Below, piece by piece: positions 41,825 through 54,480 of a stretch of 64,000 bases of DNA. The translations under genes and the position numbers were made by a program. The DNA comes from Neopestalotiopsis rosae (lineage: Eukaryota; Ascomycota; Sordariomycetes; Amphisphaeriales; Sporocadaceae). Numbering within the stretch: position 1 is the first letter of the stretch; each line of letters begins with the position of its first letter. The notes below the pieces were generated by a model. The model ran no database searches and was not told the DNA's origin. It saw nothing but the letters and a program-made list of their open reading frames with translations. The stretch is from assembly GCA_023078685.1 (NCBI GenBank), contig JALGAS010000006.1:4154001-4218000 (forward strand). The letters run 5' to 3'.

Positions 41825-43695
41825 ATCAATTGATGTGAATGGCGCCCAACGGTTCCAAATTTCATGAGCCTACGCAACATGCACCACATTTCGTCATGGC
41901 ATATGTACATGTGAATGCTGCGTTTCCTTGCATGCAATCAGTCACAATACATGCATGAAGACGAGTCAGCTGCGCTGTTCTATTGATCAAGGCCGTGTCA
42001 TAAATAGTATTACAAATGAGCAAAAAATATCAAAAGTTTATATTACCTACCCCAAAGTGTTTTGTCATACTTTGAACTCGCAAGCACAAAAAGAATGCTC
42101 GCCAACATGCACCCACAACAGTCGCGCAACAGTTACAAGTGGTATAGTTCCAAGTTACCAAAGGATGTACCCCGTATTATGAAATGTTCTGATTCCGAGT
42201 CTTTCCAATATGGTAGAAAAGATGAGTAACTGCCCAGCTGTTGACCATAGAGGTGTTCGATGATTTTTCGGCAACGGCCGGAAATATCCGGCAATCCAAG
42301 GATGCTGGGGCTACGATCCGACCTCGGCAAGAATCCACATTGGGGCAGATAAACGCTCGGTATTTCGGCGCCTGGCGTCATCGGCGTTACAGGAGCTAGA
42401 GGGAAAGCTTGTGCTTCCGCTAGTCACGGCGTGTAATTCTTATCGAGTAACATCCAGTAGCACAACATGATAAGGACAAAGCTGGCACCGAGCTCGGTTT
42501 GCAGAGTTTGAGTGCTTGGCAATGAGAATCAGAACAAAAATAGTCATGATTTGGGATTCAGCGTATTAATGCCGTCATGTTCATTAGGTAGACGAGCATT
42601 CAACCTGGAGGGCCACGTCCCCATTGGTAGAGTAGATGGATGTTACTTCCGTACAAGCGGCCGGCCCCCGCCCGATCCAGGCGGGAAACGTGCCTATCGG
42701 TTGAGGAAAAGCTGGGGAAAGCTGCTGTGCAATCTGGTGTAGCTATGAAAGAGAGCTCCGGCTCCGCGATATGGAGGGGAAGGGCCGTATATAGGAGAAG
42801 ATGGGTAGTATTTCATCGTTGGAATTGCCACCAGCGCGATGAGGAGGGTTCGACTGTATTTCTACTACCGACTCTTTATCACTTGGACCGGAATTGATCT
42901 TTTGAGCTTGCTTTGATTCTGCTCGAGATCTAGAACAACTTGCTAGAGCTACTACCATTCCAGTTCCGCCCTGCCAATACGATTCGATACTACTGGCATG
43001 TGCTGACTCTGACTCTGTGCTTCTCTCCCGGCAACTTCCCCACACTTTCACAAGCTTCGAAGCTCGTACAGTCAAGTCGGCTAGAAGGGTGACAACCGTG
43101 TAGCAAGCAAACCCCTTCTGCCCGAGAGAGACAGGCCAAAACACCCCATTGTACCATTGCCAGGGCGCCGAGCTTAAGGACCAGAGCTGCGATCACCCCA
43201 GCCAAGACTCTTGTTTTGGGGCTGGGCTCAGACTGTGACAGGTCCAATTCTTTCTTACCCCCGGCAATCCAATCGAGCACTCAAGAGCCGCCTTACTCCA
43301 AGTCTATTACCTATCCTCCCCAGTACCGAAGTTGGAGAAAAGCGACGGCATAGGTCCCGTCTCATCCTCGTCAACGTCACCGGCTGAGCCGAATCATTTC
43401 TACTGCCCATCCACACACAAACATATTAGACTCCGACCAACATTGGCTGGGTTGTGTCAAACTTCCTCTCTTAAGAACTAAATTTCCCCTCCCTAACAAC
43501 TTTTTCTTGTCTCAATTGGACGTTTTCTTTATTATCTATCCCCCCTTGACTGGCCTGGAACTTAACAACTTGATACCCCACTGGCCCGTTCCGCACTTAT
43601 TATCATACCTTGACCCGACTTACACGCAAAACTTACCCCAAAACCGCCATATATTGTCGTCGAGTCTCTTCTTTCCACATCCAAGAACTGTCAAC
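41825..43695. other. Intergenic, 1.9 kb, malate synthase upstream region
   Basis: No gene is recognised. A CCTCGG hexamer at 42322-42327 matches the fatty-acid-response (FarA/FarB) core known upstream of glyoxylate-cycle genes, but it is 1.37 kb from the start and could be chance. 43400-43690 is a C/T-rich, ATG-free leader of the malate synthase mRNA. Confidence 0.4.
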
Positions 43696-45612
43696 ATGGC
43701 ACAAACCAGCACCATCCTCCAGGGTGTCAACATCCTGGGCTCCGTGGGTCAGGAGCACAAGAAGATCCTCACGCCAGAGGCCCTCGCCTTCCTCGCTCTG
43801 CTGCACCGTTCTTTCAATAACACCCGCAAGCAATTGCTGGAGCGTCGCAAGATCCGTCAGGCCGAGCTAGACAAGGGCGTCCTGCCCGACTTCCTGCCAG
43901 AGACCAAGCACATCCGCGACAATGCCACATGGAAAGGCGCACCACCGGCTCCGGGTCTCGTCGACCGTCGGGTGGAGATCACGGGCCCCACGGACGCGAA
44001 GATGGTTATCAATGCCTTGAACTCGGATGTTTGGACTTATATGGCTGATTTTGAAGGTGTGTAACACAAACATATTCGCAAGCTATTCAGCGGAAACTTA
44101 CTTATACTGACACTGCACTATAGACTCCAGCGCCCCAACTTGGGACAACATGATCAATGGTCAGGTGAACATGTATGGTGCCGTCAGACGCCAAATACAA
44201 TTCAAGCAAGGGCCCAAGGAGTACAAGCTGCGCACCGACCGGACGCTTCCCACACTCATCGTGCGGCCTCGTGGCTGGCACCTGGAGGAGAAGCACGTGA
44301 CGGTGGACGGCGAGCCCATCTCCGGATCGCTCTTTGACTTTGGTCTCTACTTCTTCCACAACGCCAAGGAGGCCGTCAAGCAAGGGTTCGGACCCTACTT
44401 TTACCTGCCCAAGATGGAGTCTCACCTCGAGGCCCGTCTCTGGAACGATGCGTTCAACTTGGCTCAGGACTACATTGGCATGCCCCGGGGCACCATCAGG
44501 GGTACTGTCCTGATTGAGACCATCTTGGCCGCCTTTGAGATGGATGAGATCATCTACGAGCTGAGAGACCACAGCTCCGGTCTCAACTGCGGTCGCTGGG
44601 ACTACATTTTCAGCGTCATCAAGAAGTTCCGCCAGAACAGCAACTTTGTCCTGCCCGACCGCAGCTCCGTGACCATGACGGTGCCCTTTATGGATGCTTA
44701 TGTATGTAACCACTCTGAATGACAGATGCCTTGGGTCAACGGAGACCGGTTTTGCTAACTGTCATGCTAGGTCAAACTTTTGATTCAGACTTGCCACAAG
44801 CGAGGTGTACACGCCATGGGTGGTATGGCCGCTCAGATCCCCATCAAGGACGACAAGGCCGCCAACGACAAGGCCATGGAGGGCGTCCGTGCCGACAAGC
44901 TGCGCGAGGTCCGCGCCGGTCACGACGGGTAAGTTACCAAGAGACTACAACCATGCTTGCGATTCATCCCAGTTTGCTGACTTATCGCCCCAACAGTACC
45001 TGGGTTGCCCACCCGGCCCTTGCCGCCATTGCATCAGAAATCTTCAACAAGAACATGCCGACGCCCAACCAGCTGTTTGTGCGCCGCGAGGACGTCTCCA
45101 TTGGCCAGAACGACCTGCTCAACATGAACGTGCCCGGCAAGATCACCGAGGAGGGTATCCGCAAGAACCTCAACATTGGTCTCGGCTACATGGAGGCATG
45201 GATCCGCGGTGTCGGCTGTGTGCCCATCAACTATTTGATGTAAGTTGGCCCCTGCACTGGCGTCTTGTAATAATCGATTCAAGAAATCATTGAACAAAAG
45301 CTAATCATCTATTGAACAAACAGGGAGGACGCCGCTACCGCCGAGGTGTCGCGGTCCCAGCTCTGGCAGTGGGTGCGCCACGGCGTCACCACGGCCGAGG
45401 GCAAAAAGGTCGACAAGGCCTATGCCCTCAAGCTGCTCAAGGAGCAGGCCGAGGAGCTCTCGAGCAAGGCCCCCAAGGGCAACAAGTTCGGCCTCGCCGC
45501 CCAGTACTTTGGCGGCCAGGTCACGGGCGAGGACTATGCCGACTTCTTGACCTCGCTGCTGTACAATGAGATCACCGCCGTGGGCACCGCCAGCCCCGCT
45601 AGCAAGCTGTAA
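43696..45612 (+). CDS. mls1: Malate synthase, glyoxysomal, 542 aa
   Basis: Glyoxylate-cycle enzyme condensing acetyl-CoA and glyoxylate to malate, needed on acetate, fatty acids and other C2 sources. Exons are 43696-44056, 44124-44701, 44771-44928, 44997-45239 and 45324-45612; all phases close. Type A malate synthase landmarks: [85 protein letters not shown] and [13 protein letters not shown] (catalytic-site Arg, Glu and Asp region), then [12 protein letters not shown]. The protein ends in SKL, a perfect peroxisomal targeting signal, so it works in peroxisomes/glyoxysomes. It follows the fumarase gene on the same strand. Expression is expected to be acetate- and fatty-acid-induced and glucose-repressed, from knowledge of the family. 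Confidence 0.97.
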
Positions 45613-46923
45613 AACGAAATGAGCGAGAGAGGCCCTGGGCCGTCTTGTTGTTGGTATTTTGGGCAATGATTTCACTACGGATATAATGATTGTGTATATG
45701 AATCATATATTATAGGCAATTCGTAAATAACGATGAAATGGACGCAAACTTTTGAACTGGTACTCTGTATCGCAGCCGTATGTTTGACTGCCCTTGAATT
45801 GTCGGTGGTGACTCTTGAAATTGGATAAACATTGTCGCATGAGTTTGTCTTTCAGGTCTTGAATCTTGTGACATATTTACATTCGGCCTTTCTGGAACCT
45901 GTTCTTCATGAACAGGTCAGGTTATGTAGGGGCCAGAGAGATTCCCTGATCCCGAAAGAAGGCCGCAAGCAGCATTCGTGTCAGGGTCGACTCTATTAAT
46001 TCTAGTTCTCCTAATTCTTCTATGAGCTTCTTTCAACGAAATGTCTTCCATATATGATCTTGTTGTTCCGTGATCCCAGCTATTGGTACATTACCACCTA
46101 CCTACTCATATGATGAGAGCCCTCCAAGGGTCTCGAACCACCAGCCCTCCACATTCACATTGGGTCGAGCGCTCTGACGTTCTTTCTGTTTCATGCACAT
46201 CAGTTCATGGATCTTCGCCATTAGACTCTGTGGCTTGTCAAGAAGAATACATTTGAAATGGTGTGCATCGATTGATCTTTGGTATACCAGTGTCTGTTGG
46301 GTCCGGTTCGCGGGAACGAAAGTTCATGGCCTTGATAAGTCGTCCGCAGTATCGGCTCCTTCTTGATCTCTCAAGACCAAAAAGCCTCCGTTTTCATATG
46401 ATGTCAGCCCATCTGTGGTGTTCAACCGCCAAATCTGCGCTCATATTGTCGTGGATGGCTTCATTTCAGATTGCCCAATCGGTGTACTCTCGTGGCTCGT
46501 AAGCCCACATCAGGCCCTAGAAAAACCGAATTTCCGATGCTCATTCTTATGTCCGCTGTATTAATTAGAAGTACATGAAAGATAATCGAATACTTAGATC
46601 ACAGTTTATAATGGCCATGATTCTACTTTCCAGTGTCGTGTGTAAAATCATGGATGCAGCCTGTCGTTCGAACCGTATATCTTGACGAATTTGAAACTTC
46701 CGACGGCAACGATCTTGTCTGTCGCCTCTGACAACGGCTTCGACGCCCCCCGTTGCTTCGACGGCAGCTCATCAAGTTTCCATGATCTGTTTTGGGTGTG
46801 GCTAGGGCCATGTTTATTCTGGAAGATCTTCGATTCTCAGAGTCATTCAAGATAAACACAAGTAACGAATACACAAATGACTAAGATATATGGAGTATAG
46901 AAACATCATAATTCAGAGATGCT

Positions 46924-47583
46924 CTAAGTTTTAATGCGACTAATGCACAACCGAACTCTACTACACAATGATATTGATCTATGTTCACACAACCTCTTGT
47001 TAAGGCGTTGCATTTCGAACGATCCACCAGAATTGCACGTTTCGGAGCTGGCAAGCGATCCATCAAAGGCACAGCCATTTTCCAAGAAATGATTACCGAG
47101 ATCTTCCTGCATATGACACAACGCCACCATCAAACATGACCTATATACGCCAAGCATAAGCATGGCCATGAGCTGCTGGGAGAAATCCGTGTCAGAGAAG
47201 CCAGTCCACATCTTAGGTGGTTAACATGAAAGCTACACATCAATAAAGTCGGGTCGCATGGGTTCCTACATGATCCTTGAAGGGGCGTCGGAAGCCATGC
47301 GACCATGGTCTGCGCGCCGGGTGTGACACAAAACTCGCAGCACGCCAACTGCTTTCTTTTTTTCACGCCCAATATCCCCCAAGTCTGGCATTGCATGCTT
47401 TCAGATTGAAGCCGTAATGCACACAGCCGCAAAAGCCGCATCTGGCCCCTCCGGTCGTATGTCACAAAGGAAGGATCGAGAGCTTGCCACATGTGAAAGC
47501 TCACGTATGCCCAAGATGGTACTTTGTGACCAAGCATATGCTATCGACGCTGCGGCCACGGCACCGAGGTCAAGATCCGCCAC
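46924..47583 (-). other. Possible broken or unrecognised gene
   Basis: Two minus-strand frames, 47583-47401 (MADLDLGAVAAASIAYAWSQ start) and 47211-46924 (MWTGFSDTDFSQQLMAMLML start), have plausible protein composition. An AG acceptor lies directly before the second. An upstream piece near 47800-47690 also reads well. They cannot be joined convincingly and no family is recognised; either an unknown small gene with introns or a relic. Confidence 0.2.
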
Positions 47584-50500
47584 ATCGACATCATCTATGC
47601 TGTATCACACGGCAGCCGCCAAGAAATGCAAGACTATCAACTGCGAACTACTAGGAAAAGAGTCGATACAGGTATGATTGGTTGTATGAAACAATATGTC
47701 CAACTCACAAGTACTGCAGCATATTCGGCCAAGTAATCGTCCCCATCTATGACGACTGGATAGGTCCAAAGGAACATGAATAAACACTTCTCGACATGAA
47801 GGACTCCAAACAATGCTACTCGGCCTCAGATTGTCAGTCACTGAACTACAATGATCGACAACACTTGCCTTGGCGCGTTATCATATTGCGCCCCATGCAG
47901 GCTCCCGACAACCGTGAATATCCATCTTTGCACCTGCATGATGGGCGAGCACAAAACCCCACACGGCCTTTGTATTCCCCGATGCTGGTCTCTCATGTGG
48001 ACAAGAGAAACCCCCTCTCCAAGATCAACATTGTGCTGGGTGGCTAATGACCTATGGGCTATGGTCCCCGAGTGATGTCGAATGACAAAGCGTTCTAGCC
48101 GCAGAGCCTGCTGCAGGGTTGATCCTGCGTTTGCTCTGCAGAAGATCAGTAATAGATAGTGAGCTTGAAGGTGCATAATGGGCCACGCAAAAGGTCTATT
48201 TGCAGATACTCTAAACAACAAAGTTCACTCTATAATCAGTCTGCGCAGCCGACCGAGTGACGCCCGATAGCAATTCAAACCTTTCACTTTATGATCTCGT
48301 GAGCCTAATTCGACGACATTGGTGACACGGCGAAAGCGCACACGAGGTTACTGACACGACATGCCCGTTTGGGTCCTCTCAGAGATTTCTCCGCCCGCTG
48401 CTAGTCTTGTGTTACGGAAGGAGGGAAAAAAACCAGGTCTGGGCATTTAATGGTTCGTTCAGCTCCCGAGTTCAGCTTTTCCCATTGCTCATTCAATCAA
48501 TTCACTGGGCCAGACTCGAGATGGCCATGGAAGAAAAGTATACGCGCCGATTTGCTTTTCTTTTGATTACATGGACAATGCTCTCTGCTCGCACCATGAA
48601 TTACTTGATTAGGTAATATTGAGCCAAAGCAAAGGAGGTAACTCACGGGACCGACCATACGAAACTATTCGATAGTCTGAAGAGACTATTGGGCCAAATG
48701 GAAAGCAGTCTATTCCTTGCGATGGTGAAAGCCGAGCCTATAGATTACCGCAAGCAGCACATTGACAAAACAAAAGCAGACGGATCTTGCGAAAATATCG
48801 TGATCAAACGTATGGCCGTGTAAGAATTAAGCTAGTAAACCGTCGCACAGGCTGTATCTGGGTTGTTGCTTTCTTACAACAAACACCCCTCTCCTCCTAC
48901 TACTGTCGTTGGGACGGGGTAAAAAAGGGCCTCTTGGCGGGTCCCGCGCTGCTCAGGTCATACAGAACCCCGGAGCTGAGTTCCGAATGAGGAGAAGGAT
49001 ACCCTCCAAGGCTTGCTGGTCTTCTGCCGTTGAAACAAGGCCGTACTACCGGGAGTATCCATGTTGAAAGGGAAAGACATCTCAGCAAGTGTTGTTCACG
49101 AGGGGTAGAATCAATTAGTTTTATTATTTTTATTTTTGTATTTCTTCGAACCCTTGCTACTTGCCATATTGGATCGCGCAATAATTATGGAAAGTTATTA
49201 CTATACAGTGGTGAAGAGGGGAAATAGTTGAGCTCCCGTTATTCAAGTTATTCATAGTCATGTAGTGACAACGGCCGCTGCATAACAGCGATGCTGGTAT
49301 CTAATGCAGTATATATTGCCTTGACAACTAATCATCTAGATTGAGATGGGCGGAATAAAGCAAGGTAGAGCAGTGCTCTAACCTAGGTTGTTATGTTGCC
49401 TGTACCATTTCTCAGTAACGGTACATGTTCATACAATAAATAGATTTTGGTAAATCATCACCATTCACCAGTCATTTGTCTTTTCCGTCGTGACTGATCT
49501 GTATTTTTCGATTGGTCAGACTGAGGAAAATATATCGCGCAACGGAATTAAACTGATTGATATTCATTTTCCCAAAATGCCTCTCCAATTAGTCCTTGTC
49601 TCACAATGGCACCATGATATCGGCAGGCCAAAATTGGTCAGGTCTTGCTGCCCCGTCCTTCTGCTGAGACACAATTGTTATCTACGGCGTTACTGATAAC
49701 CTGTTTCTTTCATCCCGTTATTATGTCTCCTTTCTTTCCAACTTTCGCACCATTCAAATTTTGGCTGTCGCATCGCTTGCCCCGGAGCGGAAAAAAAAGG
49801 AGCAAAGACTGAAGTAAGAGAATTCATTATTTTAGTACCCTCTGCCTTGGGAAAGCCCAGCCGGAGATTTGTCTCTTTTGTCTTTGCAAACCCTTATTTT
49901 TATTTATTTACTTTTTTTTTCAGCTGGTTTGCGGGAATTTGATCATATAGAGCAGAAAATAGTTGGGCACGTTCTAAATAGAGAAAAAATATCAATAATG
50001 CACAGTCCATCCACGGACGTTAACGGCCAGTTCAGCCTCACGACGTGGCGTTCCTCCGAGGTGGAGTGTCGCCCAGAGATCTAGACCCTTTTTTTTCTCC
50101 CTCTCGCAACCCGTCTACCGAGTGGTTGGGAGTAAGGATCGAAAGAGATCTTCCACCTGCTTATTCTCAATTGCTCTCGACCCAGAAAATAAGAGATTGG
50201 TCGTTCCGGCCGGCTGGGAGGGCAAGGCGACGAACTCCTAGCTCAATCCAGGTGGATAGAACCTGCCTGCCCTACAGCCCTGGCCGATGAAAGGTATACC
50301 TGTCCCTCTCACGGGATGTGACTACTCGATTCGATATGACCAACCTCATCCTGTGATAATGTACAATGCGGAAGTCACTTCGCCGCCCCTATTTACCCAG
50401 CTCACCAGGTCACTCATTCCCATGCAATATTCTGTTACAATCCATAGGGGCCCCCCAGTTTAACAGCGCCCAGTAAGAAAACCTCCCCTTCCCGGTGGCC

Positions 50501-51438
50501 GCGTTGTTGCGCAGTCTACTAATATAGGCCTCCTGTAAGTATGGGCTGATTTTTCCTGATTTGCTCAGCCAGCACTGCCAGCTGTGACATGCATAGCGCA
50601 GCGACCTAGTATAGCGCTACGCGCTACAAGCGAGGCCAAGCCGGCGCGCCGGTAGCGTAAGCTGCTCTCGGAAGCGTGGGGACTTTTTTCTCTCTTTCCC
50701 ATCCTCTTATTAAGCTGTAAACGGATGGATGGTGGCCCTCTTGTGATGCGATTCTATTCTCCCACCCCATCAAAAGGGTGTTTTCGGTTGATATGTGGGT
50801 ATTTTCCTCGGTTCTTGCCTGGACTCACATTCCTATCGGAGCGAATCTTGTTCAGTAACTTGCCAACGTGATCGCGTTTGATAGAACACATGTACGAGGA
50901 GAGCTGTCACCAGGGCCACGGACCGTAACATGGTGGGCTCCCATGATTTTTGGACTTGCCATCCATTTTCACTTCACTTCAAGCAAGCGAATGACAAGGA
51001 CAGAATTGGCAAGACAAGTCGAATTTTTGAGCGAGCGAGCGGCCGCAGCGTAGTAGTACAAAAGAGAATGACGATGAGTGAAGCCCAAAGGCTGTCCCAT
51101 AACCATACCATAGTACGCTCAGACGGGAAGCGCGAGTAATATTGACCATGATTCGCAGCGCATGTACACCAACCCTCTCTCTTTCATATCCCTCCATACC
51201 CCGATGAAGAAGCATTATTACAGCATACCAGTCTAATCACCAATCGACGCGGCAGGAGAGCTAACTCATCAAGGCATGTATTGCTCACATCTCCGATTGA
51301 AAGCGGGATACCGGCACAACGGATCTAATCTGTAAACAGTATCGCTTCGTTCGACTTGTCCCCATTCTCACTCGCTGCGCGCGGTGCCCAGGGATCGCGC
51401 CGGCGTACTAAAAAGCCAGCTAGTTGGGGGGAAAGCTC

Positions 51439-51466
51439 AGCTGGGCAGAGCTGGGCAGAGCTGGGC
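51439..51466. repeat. Short tandem repeat, 10-bp unit
   Basis: Nearly three perfect copies of agctgggcag in a GC-rich intergenic stretch. Confidence 0.8.
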
Positions 51467-53118
51467 TCTCGGCTGCCCTAACCTCTCATAGGAGAGTCCG
51501 CTCACAAGGGGGAGAACACGATTCCACGAGTTAACCGCGAATTAGAGTTCTGATGAATGGGTAATGGGTTGAATGGGATGCCAGAGCCGCGGCCAGCTAA
51601 AGAGCCCATTGATCGGACAGACAAACGTCTTGTGGTGGTGTGTTTCGGTTGCTTGGCTTGCCCAGTCTACCACTTGTCTGCCTTGGTAGTGTGTAGTATC
51701 TACCCTCTGCCCCTGAGAGATACAGCTGGCTCGGCTGGGTGGGATGGATTACTCGGACCTCGATGACCAAGCTATTCTGCTGAAACAGCGACCGTCATGG
51801 ACTCGTGGTGGACAGCTCCTGGGTTAGCTCGGGACTGAAAGTGGTCTTAACCTCGCCCGAAAGCCACCCCGTCCTGCTGGAGCGTGTCAGGATGTCTTTC
51901 TGGCTCTTCAGTGGCTGCAAAATAGAGTTTGACAGAGCCATGTGGAAAGACCCTGCGATAGTTAGATGGGCGCTAGACTAGCTGGATCAGGAAACAAACC
52001 ACATGGATCGTGTGTCGTTCATACTATCGATCAAGAGCTAGATTATAGGGACGGTTGTTACTGTTATAGTGGAGGTTGGCGAGTGGAAATTCCGAAATAT
52101 CGGTACTAGGCATACAAGTGTGGTTATAGCAGCAAGAGATCACAAAGCATGGCAAGAAAGCACTGCTGATAGCGCGTTTCGACTCGACTCATCAAGACTG
52201 TGCAAAAGCGAATATTTGATATTGAGATAAACAACATAGCAAGCCATTTGATTCGTGCAAATCAATGCTTGCGAGCAGCGCTGTACAACCCAAAAATTGA
52301 TAGTCGTGAAATCATAGGAAAGAGACAGCCTAGCCCAGTAGCAGGCCAAGACATTGGGTATCTTGTATCTTGAGCAACAGAGCTCTGCCCTCTATATTCT
52401 GACGAGTCGGGAAAAGAGTCATAAACTCAAGGAGATATTTGGCGATGAGAAATTTTTGAAACGAATTTCAGCTGGTCTTCTTTTTGTACAAGTGTGTCCG
52501 ATTCGACAAGGAGGTTCGTCCGCTCGAGATCCACCGTCCGTGTCGTATTATCGTTACAGAGGTAGTATCAATGTGGGGACCATTTGAGTGAAAACATTTG
52601 TGGAATGTAGTAATACAATCGTAGAAGTTCGTGTGTAATTTGTTTGCCGAGTCCTCTAAGATGTTGATGCGCGGATAGTTGCTCGTCTGAAATCCGTGCG
52701 AGGTGTGTTGCGGCCGTGAATCGTCGTCAATCGTAGGAAATGTGTACCATGGTGTCCGTCAAAGTACACAAAAATATCTCGGGACCGAAAGTCGTATTCC
52801 CAATGTTCAAGAGAAAAAAATGAAAAGTATTTGGGAAATAATCATGCCCCCAGAAGAGGCACCCCGAATCCAGTACTCCTACAACTCCAGCCCGAAAATT
52901 CCAGGTATGAGTTGAATCCAGTATGCTTCCAGTTCACCATGCCTGAGAGCCGGTACGCCTCTAATCCAAACCATTAATTTTTTATACCCTCCGGTCGATG
53001 CCCAGCTTGCGCCATTGTCGTCTATGTTCCCAAAGCTGCCAATGTAACTCTTTTTTTTGTTCTTTTTTTGTTCTTTTTTAATTTCATTTTCCATTTTCGG
53101 TGTGCTGGCATTATTACG

Positions 53119-54480
53119 CTACCGTTGTGGCGGCTGGGTGCTGCCGTTGAAATCGAACTCGTTTTCCTCCGTCTTGAGCTCCGACTGCGTCATTTCTGAT
53201 TGTGGTGAGGAACTGTTGTTTTCGTTTGCTTTGCCTTCGCAGTTCTTAACGAGTCGATGTCTCTGTGGAAATAATCAGCATCGGGTCACGGCCTATTGAG
53301 GCGCTGTTAGAACCCACCTTGAGGGCGTCCTTTCGAGAGAAGCTCTTGTCACAGAAATTGCAGGGAAATGGCTTCACTGCAAGGTGAATACGCTTGTGTC
53401 GCTTCAGGTCATGATTTCGGTTGAAAGACTGTGAGCAAGTATCGCACTTGTATGGACGCTCTGCCTGGTTGTTGGTCGGGTGTTGATGGGGGTACATGGA
53501 AGGATGGTGGCTACCAAGCGTATATGGCGCTCCGTGTTGAAATGGTGCGACTCCGTTGTATACTGCCATTGGGCCTCCAGGGTTGGTCATGTTTGACATT
53601 ACTGGATTCGGAAACTGGTAACCACCAGGAGGACGGGAGCCAAAGTTTGTGAATGGACTGTGGGCTAGAGTGGACATGGAGTGCCCTGCGCCCGAAAACG
53701 AAAGATGGTTGCCCGGAGATGGAAGTTGATGGCTGAGATGGCCCCCCGGCGAAGGTAGCTGCTGAGGTAGATGATTGCCCGGAGAAGGAAGTTGCTGGGC
53801 CAGATGACCACCACCTGGAGACGGAAGTTGGCTTCCACCTATGGGTTGATGTGGTGATCGCTGTTGTTGAGAGAAGTGACCAGGCAAAGGCCATTGCCCA
53901 TGCTGCCCGTGAAGGGGAGGAAGAGCCATGGTCGTGGGTGTTGGTGGCTGTGTGACCGTGGGTTGTGTGTTGTAGGGTGGATTTTGTGGCAAGATGCCGG
54001 CGCGGGAAGTTCCAGGGCCCAATGCTGTCGATGGTGTATACGTATATGAGGGAGAAGGCTGGTTTGGCATCGACCAAGACGACGATGATTGACCATAGGG
54101 ACCGCTGACTCCGCCTTGAGAGCTCAGTGAATGAGAACTAGTGCTGTTCTGGCTCGAATATTGACTGCCAGGAGGGCTCAGGCCATCCAGACCGTTGAGA
54201 ATAGGGACTCCTGTCATACTATTAGTTCTGGGCTCCGTTTTGTGTCTTCTGCGAAGTGGTATATCTGGGGCCAATTGTGCATACTCGGCGTCGCCTCTAC
54301 CGCAGTTCGGTCAGGCAGGGTAAACTGTGGCAACCCACCAGCTGCTGGGCGCCTCGACGCAAAACTTTGTGGCATGAATTGGTCGGCCGCCATGTGTGAA
54401 GCCATTTGGCTAGATTGGTGGTTGGAGTTTGGCACTCCGTTTGGATCCCGGTGTAGTTGGTTGGGATCCTGGTGGTTCAT
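53119..54480 (-). CDS. C2H2 zinc-finger transcription factor (MtfA-like), about 411 aa
   Basis: Predicted nuclear regulator. The certain part is the large exon (54148-53318) plus the last exon 53262-53119, joined by a 55-bp intron exactly after KDALK to continue RHRLVKNCEG. Two C2H2 fingers, RPYKCDTCSQSFNRNHDLKR and FPCNFCDKSFSRKDALK with HLAVKP between, resemble the fingers I recall for the MtfA-type developmental/secondary-metabolism regulators; that subgroup call is moderate. The N-terminal half is Q/P/S-rich with four copies of QLPSPG(G/N).HL. The short acidic C-terminus ends QPPQR. The first exon is less certain: an ATG at 54480 (MNHQDPNQLHRDP) joins the main frame only if a 71-bp intron, 54219-54149, is removed. 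A later start at an internal ATG within that intron is the alternative. Confidence 0.8.
53700..53850 (-). repeat. In-gene tandem repeat coding QLPSPG(G/N)xHL units
   Basis: Four imperfect 11-12-residue units beginning QLPSPG and continuing HLAQ, HLPQ, HLSH and HLSF in the low-complexity arm before the zinc fingers. The DNA of the units is similar but not identical, so they are old enough to have diverged. Confidence 0.8.

Larger units (their letters stand above)
45613..53118. other. 7.5-kb convergent gene-poor region
   Basis: Between the 3' ends of malate synthase and the C2H2 regulator no confident gene is visible. A minus-strand patch at about 46900-47800 can be read as pieces of coding sequence (for example 47583-47401 and 47211-46924) but only with several frame changes, and no family is recognised. 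A minus-strand frame from about 46510 to 46110 is interrupted by five stops, all TGA. 49130-49930 is AT- and T-rich, including ttactttttttttcag just before 49923. 50600-51500 is GC-rich with short repeats. This much non-coding DNA is unusual for a fungal convergent space. Confidence 0.4.

Noticed and set aside
42322..42327. CCTCGG fatty-acid-response site for malate synthase
   Set aside because: Single hexamer 1.37 kb upstream; expected by chance at this density.
44102..44713. 203-aa frame antisense to malate synthase
   Set aside because: Shadow of malate synthase exon 2.
46110..46185. tRNA-like D-arm and T-arm (GTCAGAGCGCTC.. and GGTTCGAGACC on the minus strand)
   Set aside because: The B-box and a D-arm-like segment are present, but the acceptor stem does not pair and the T stem is weak; at best a decayed remnant.
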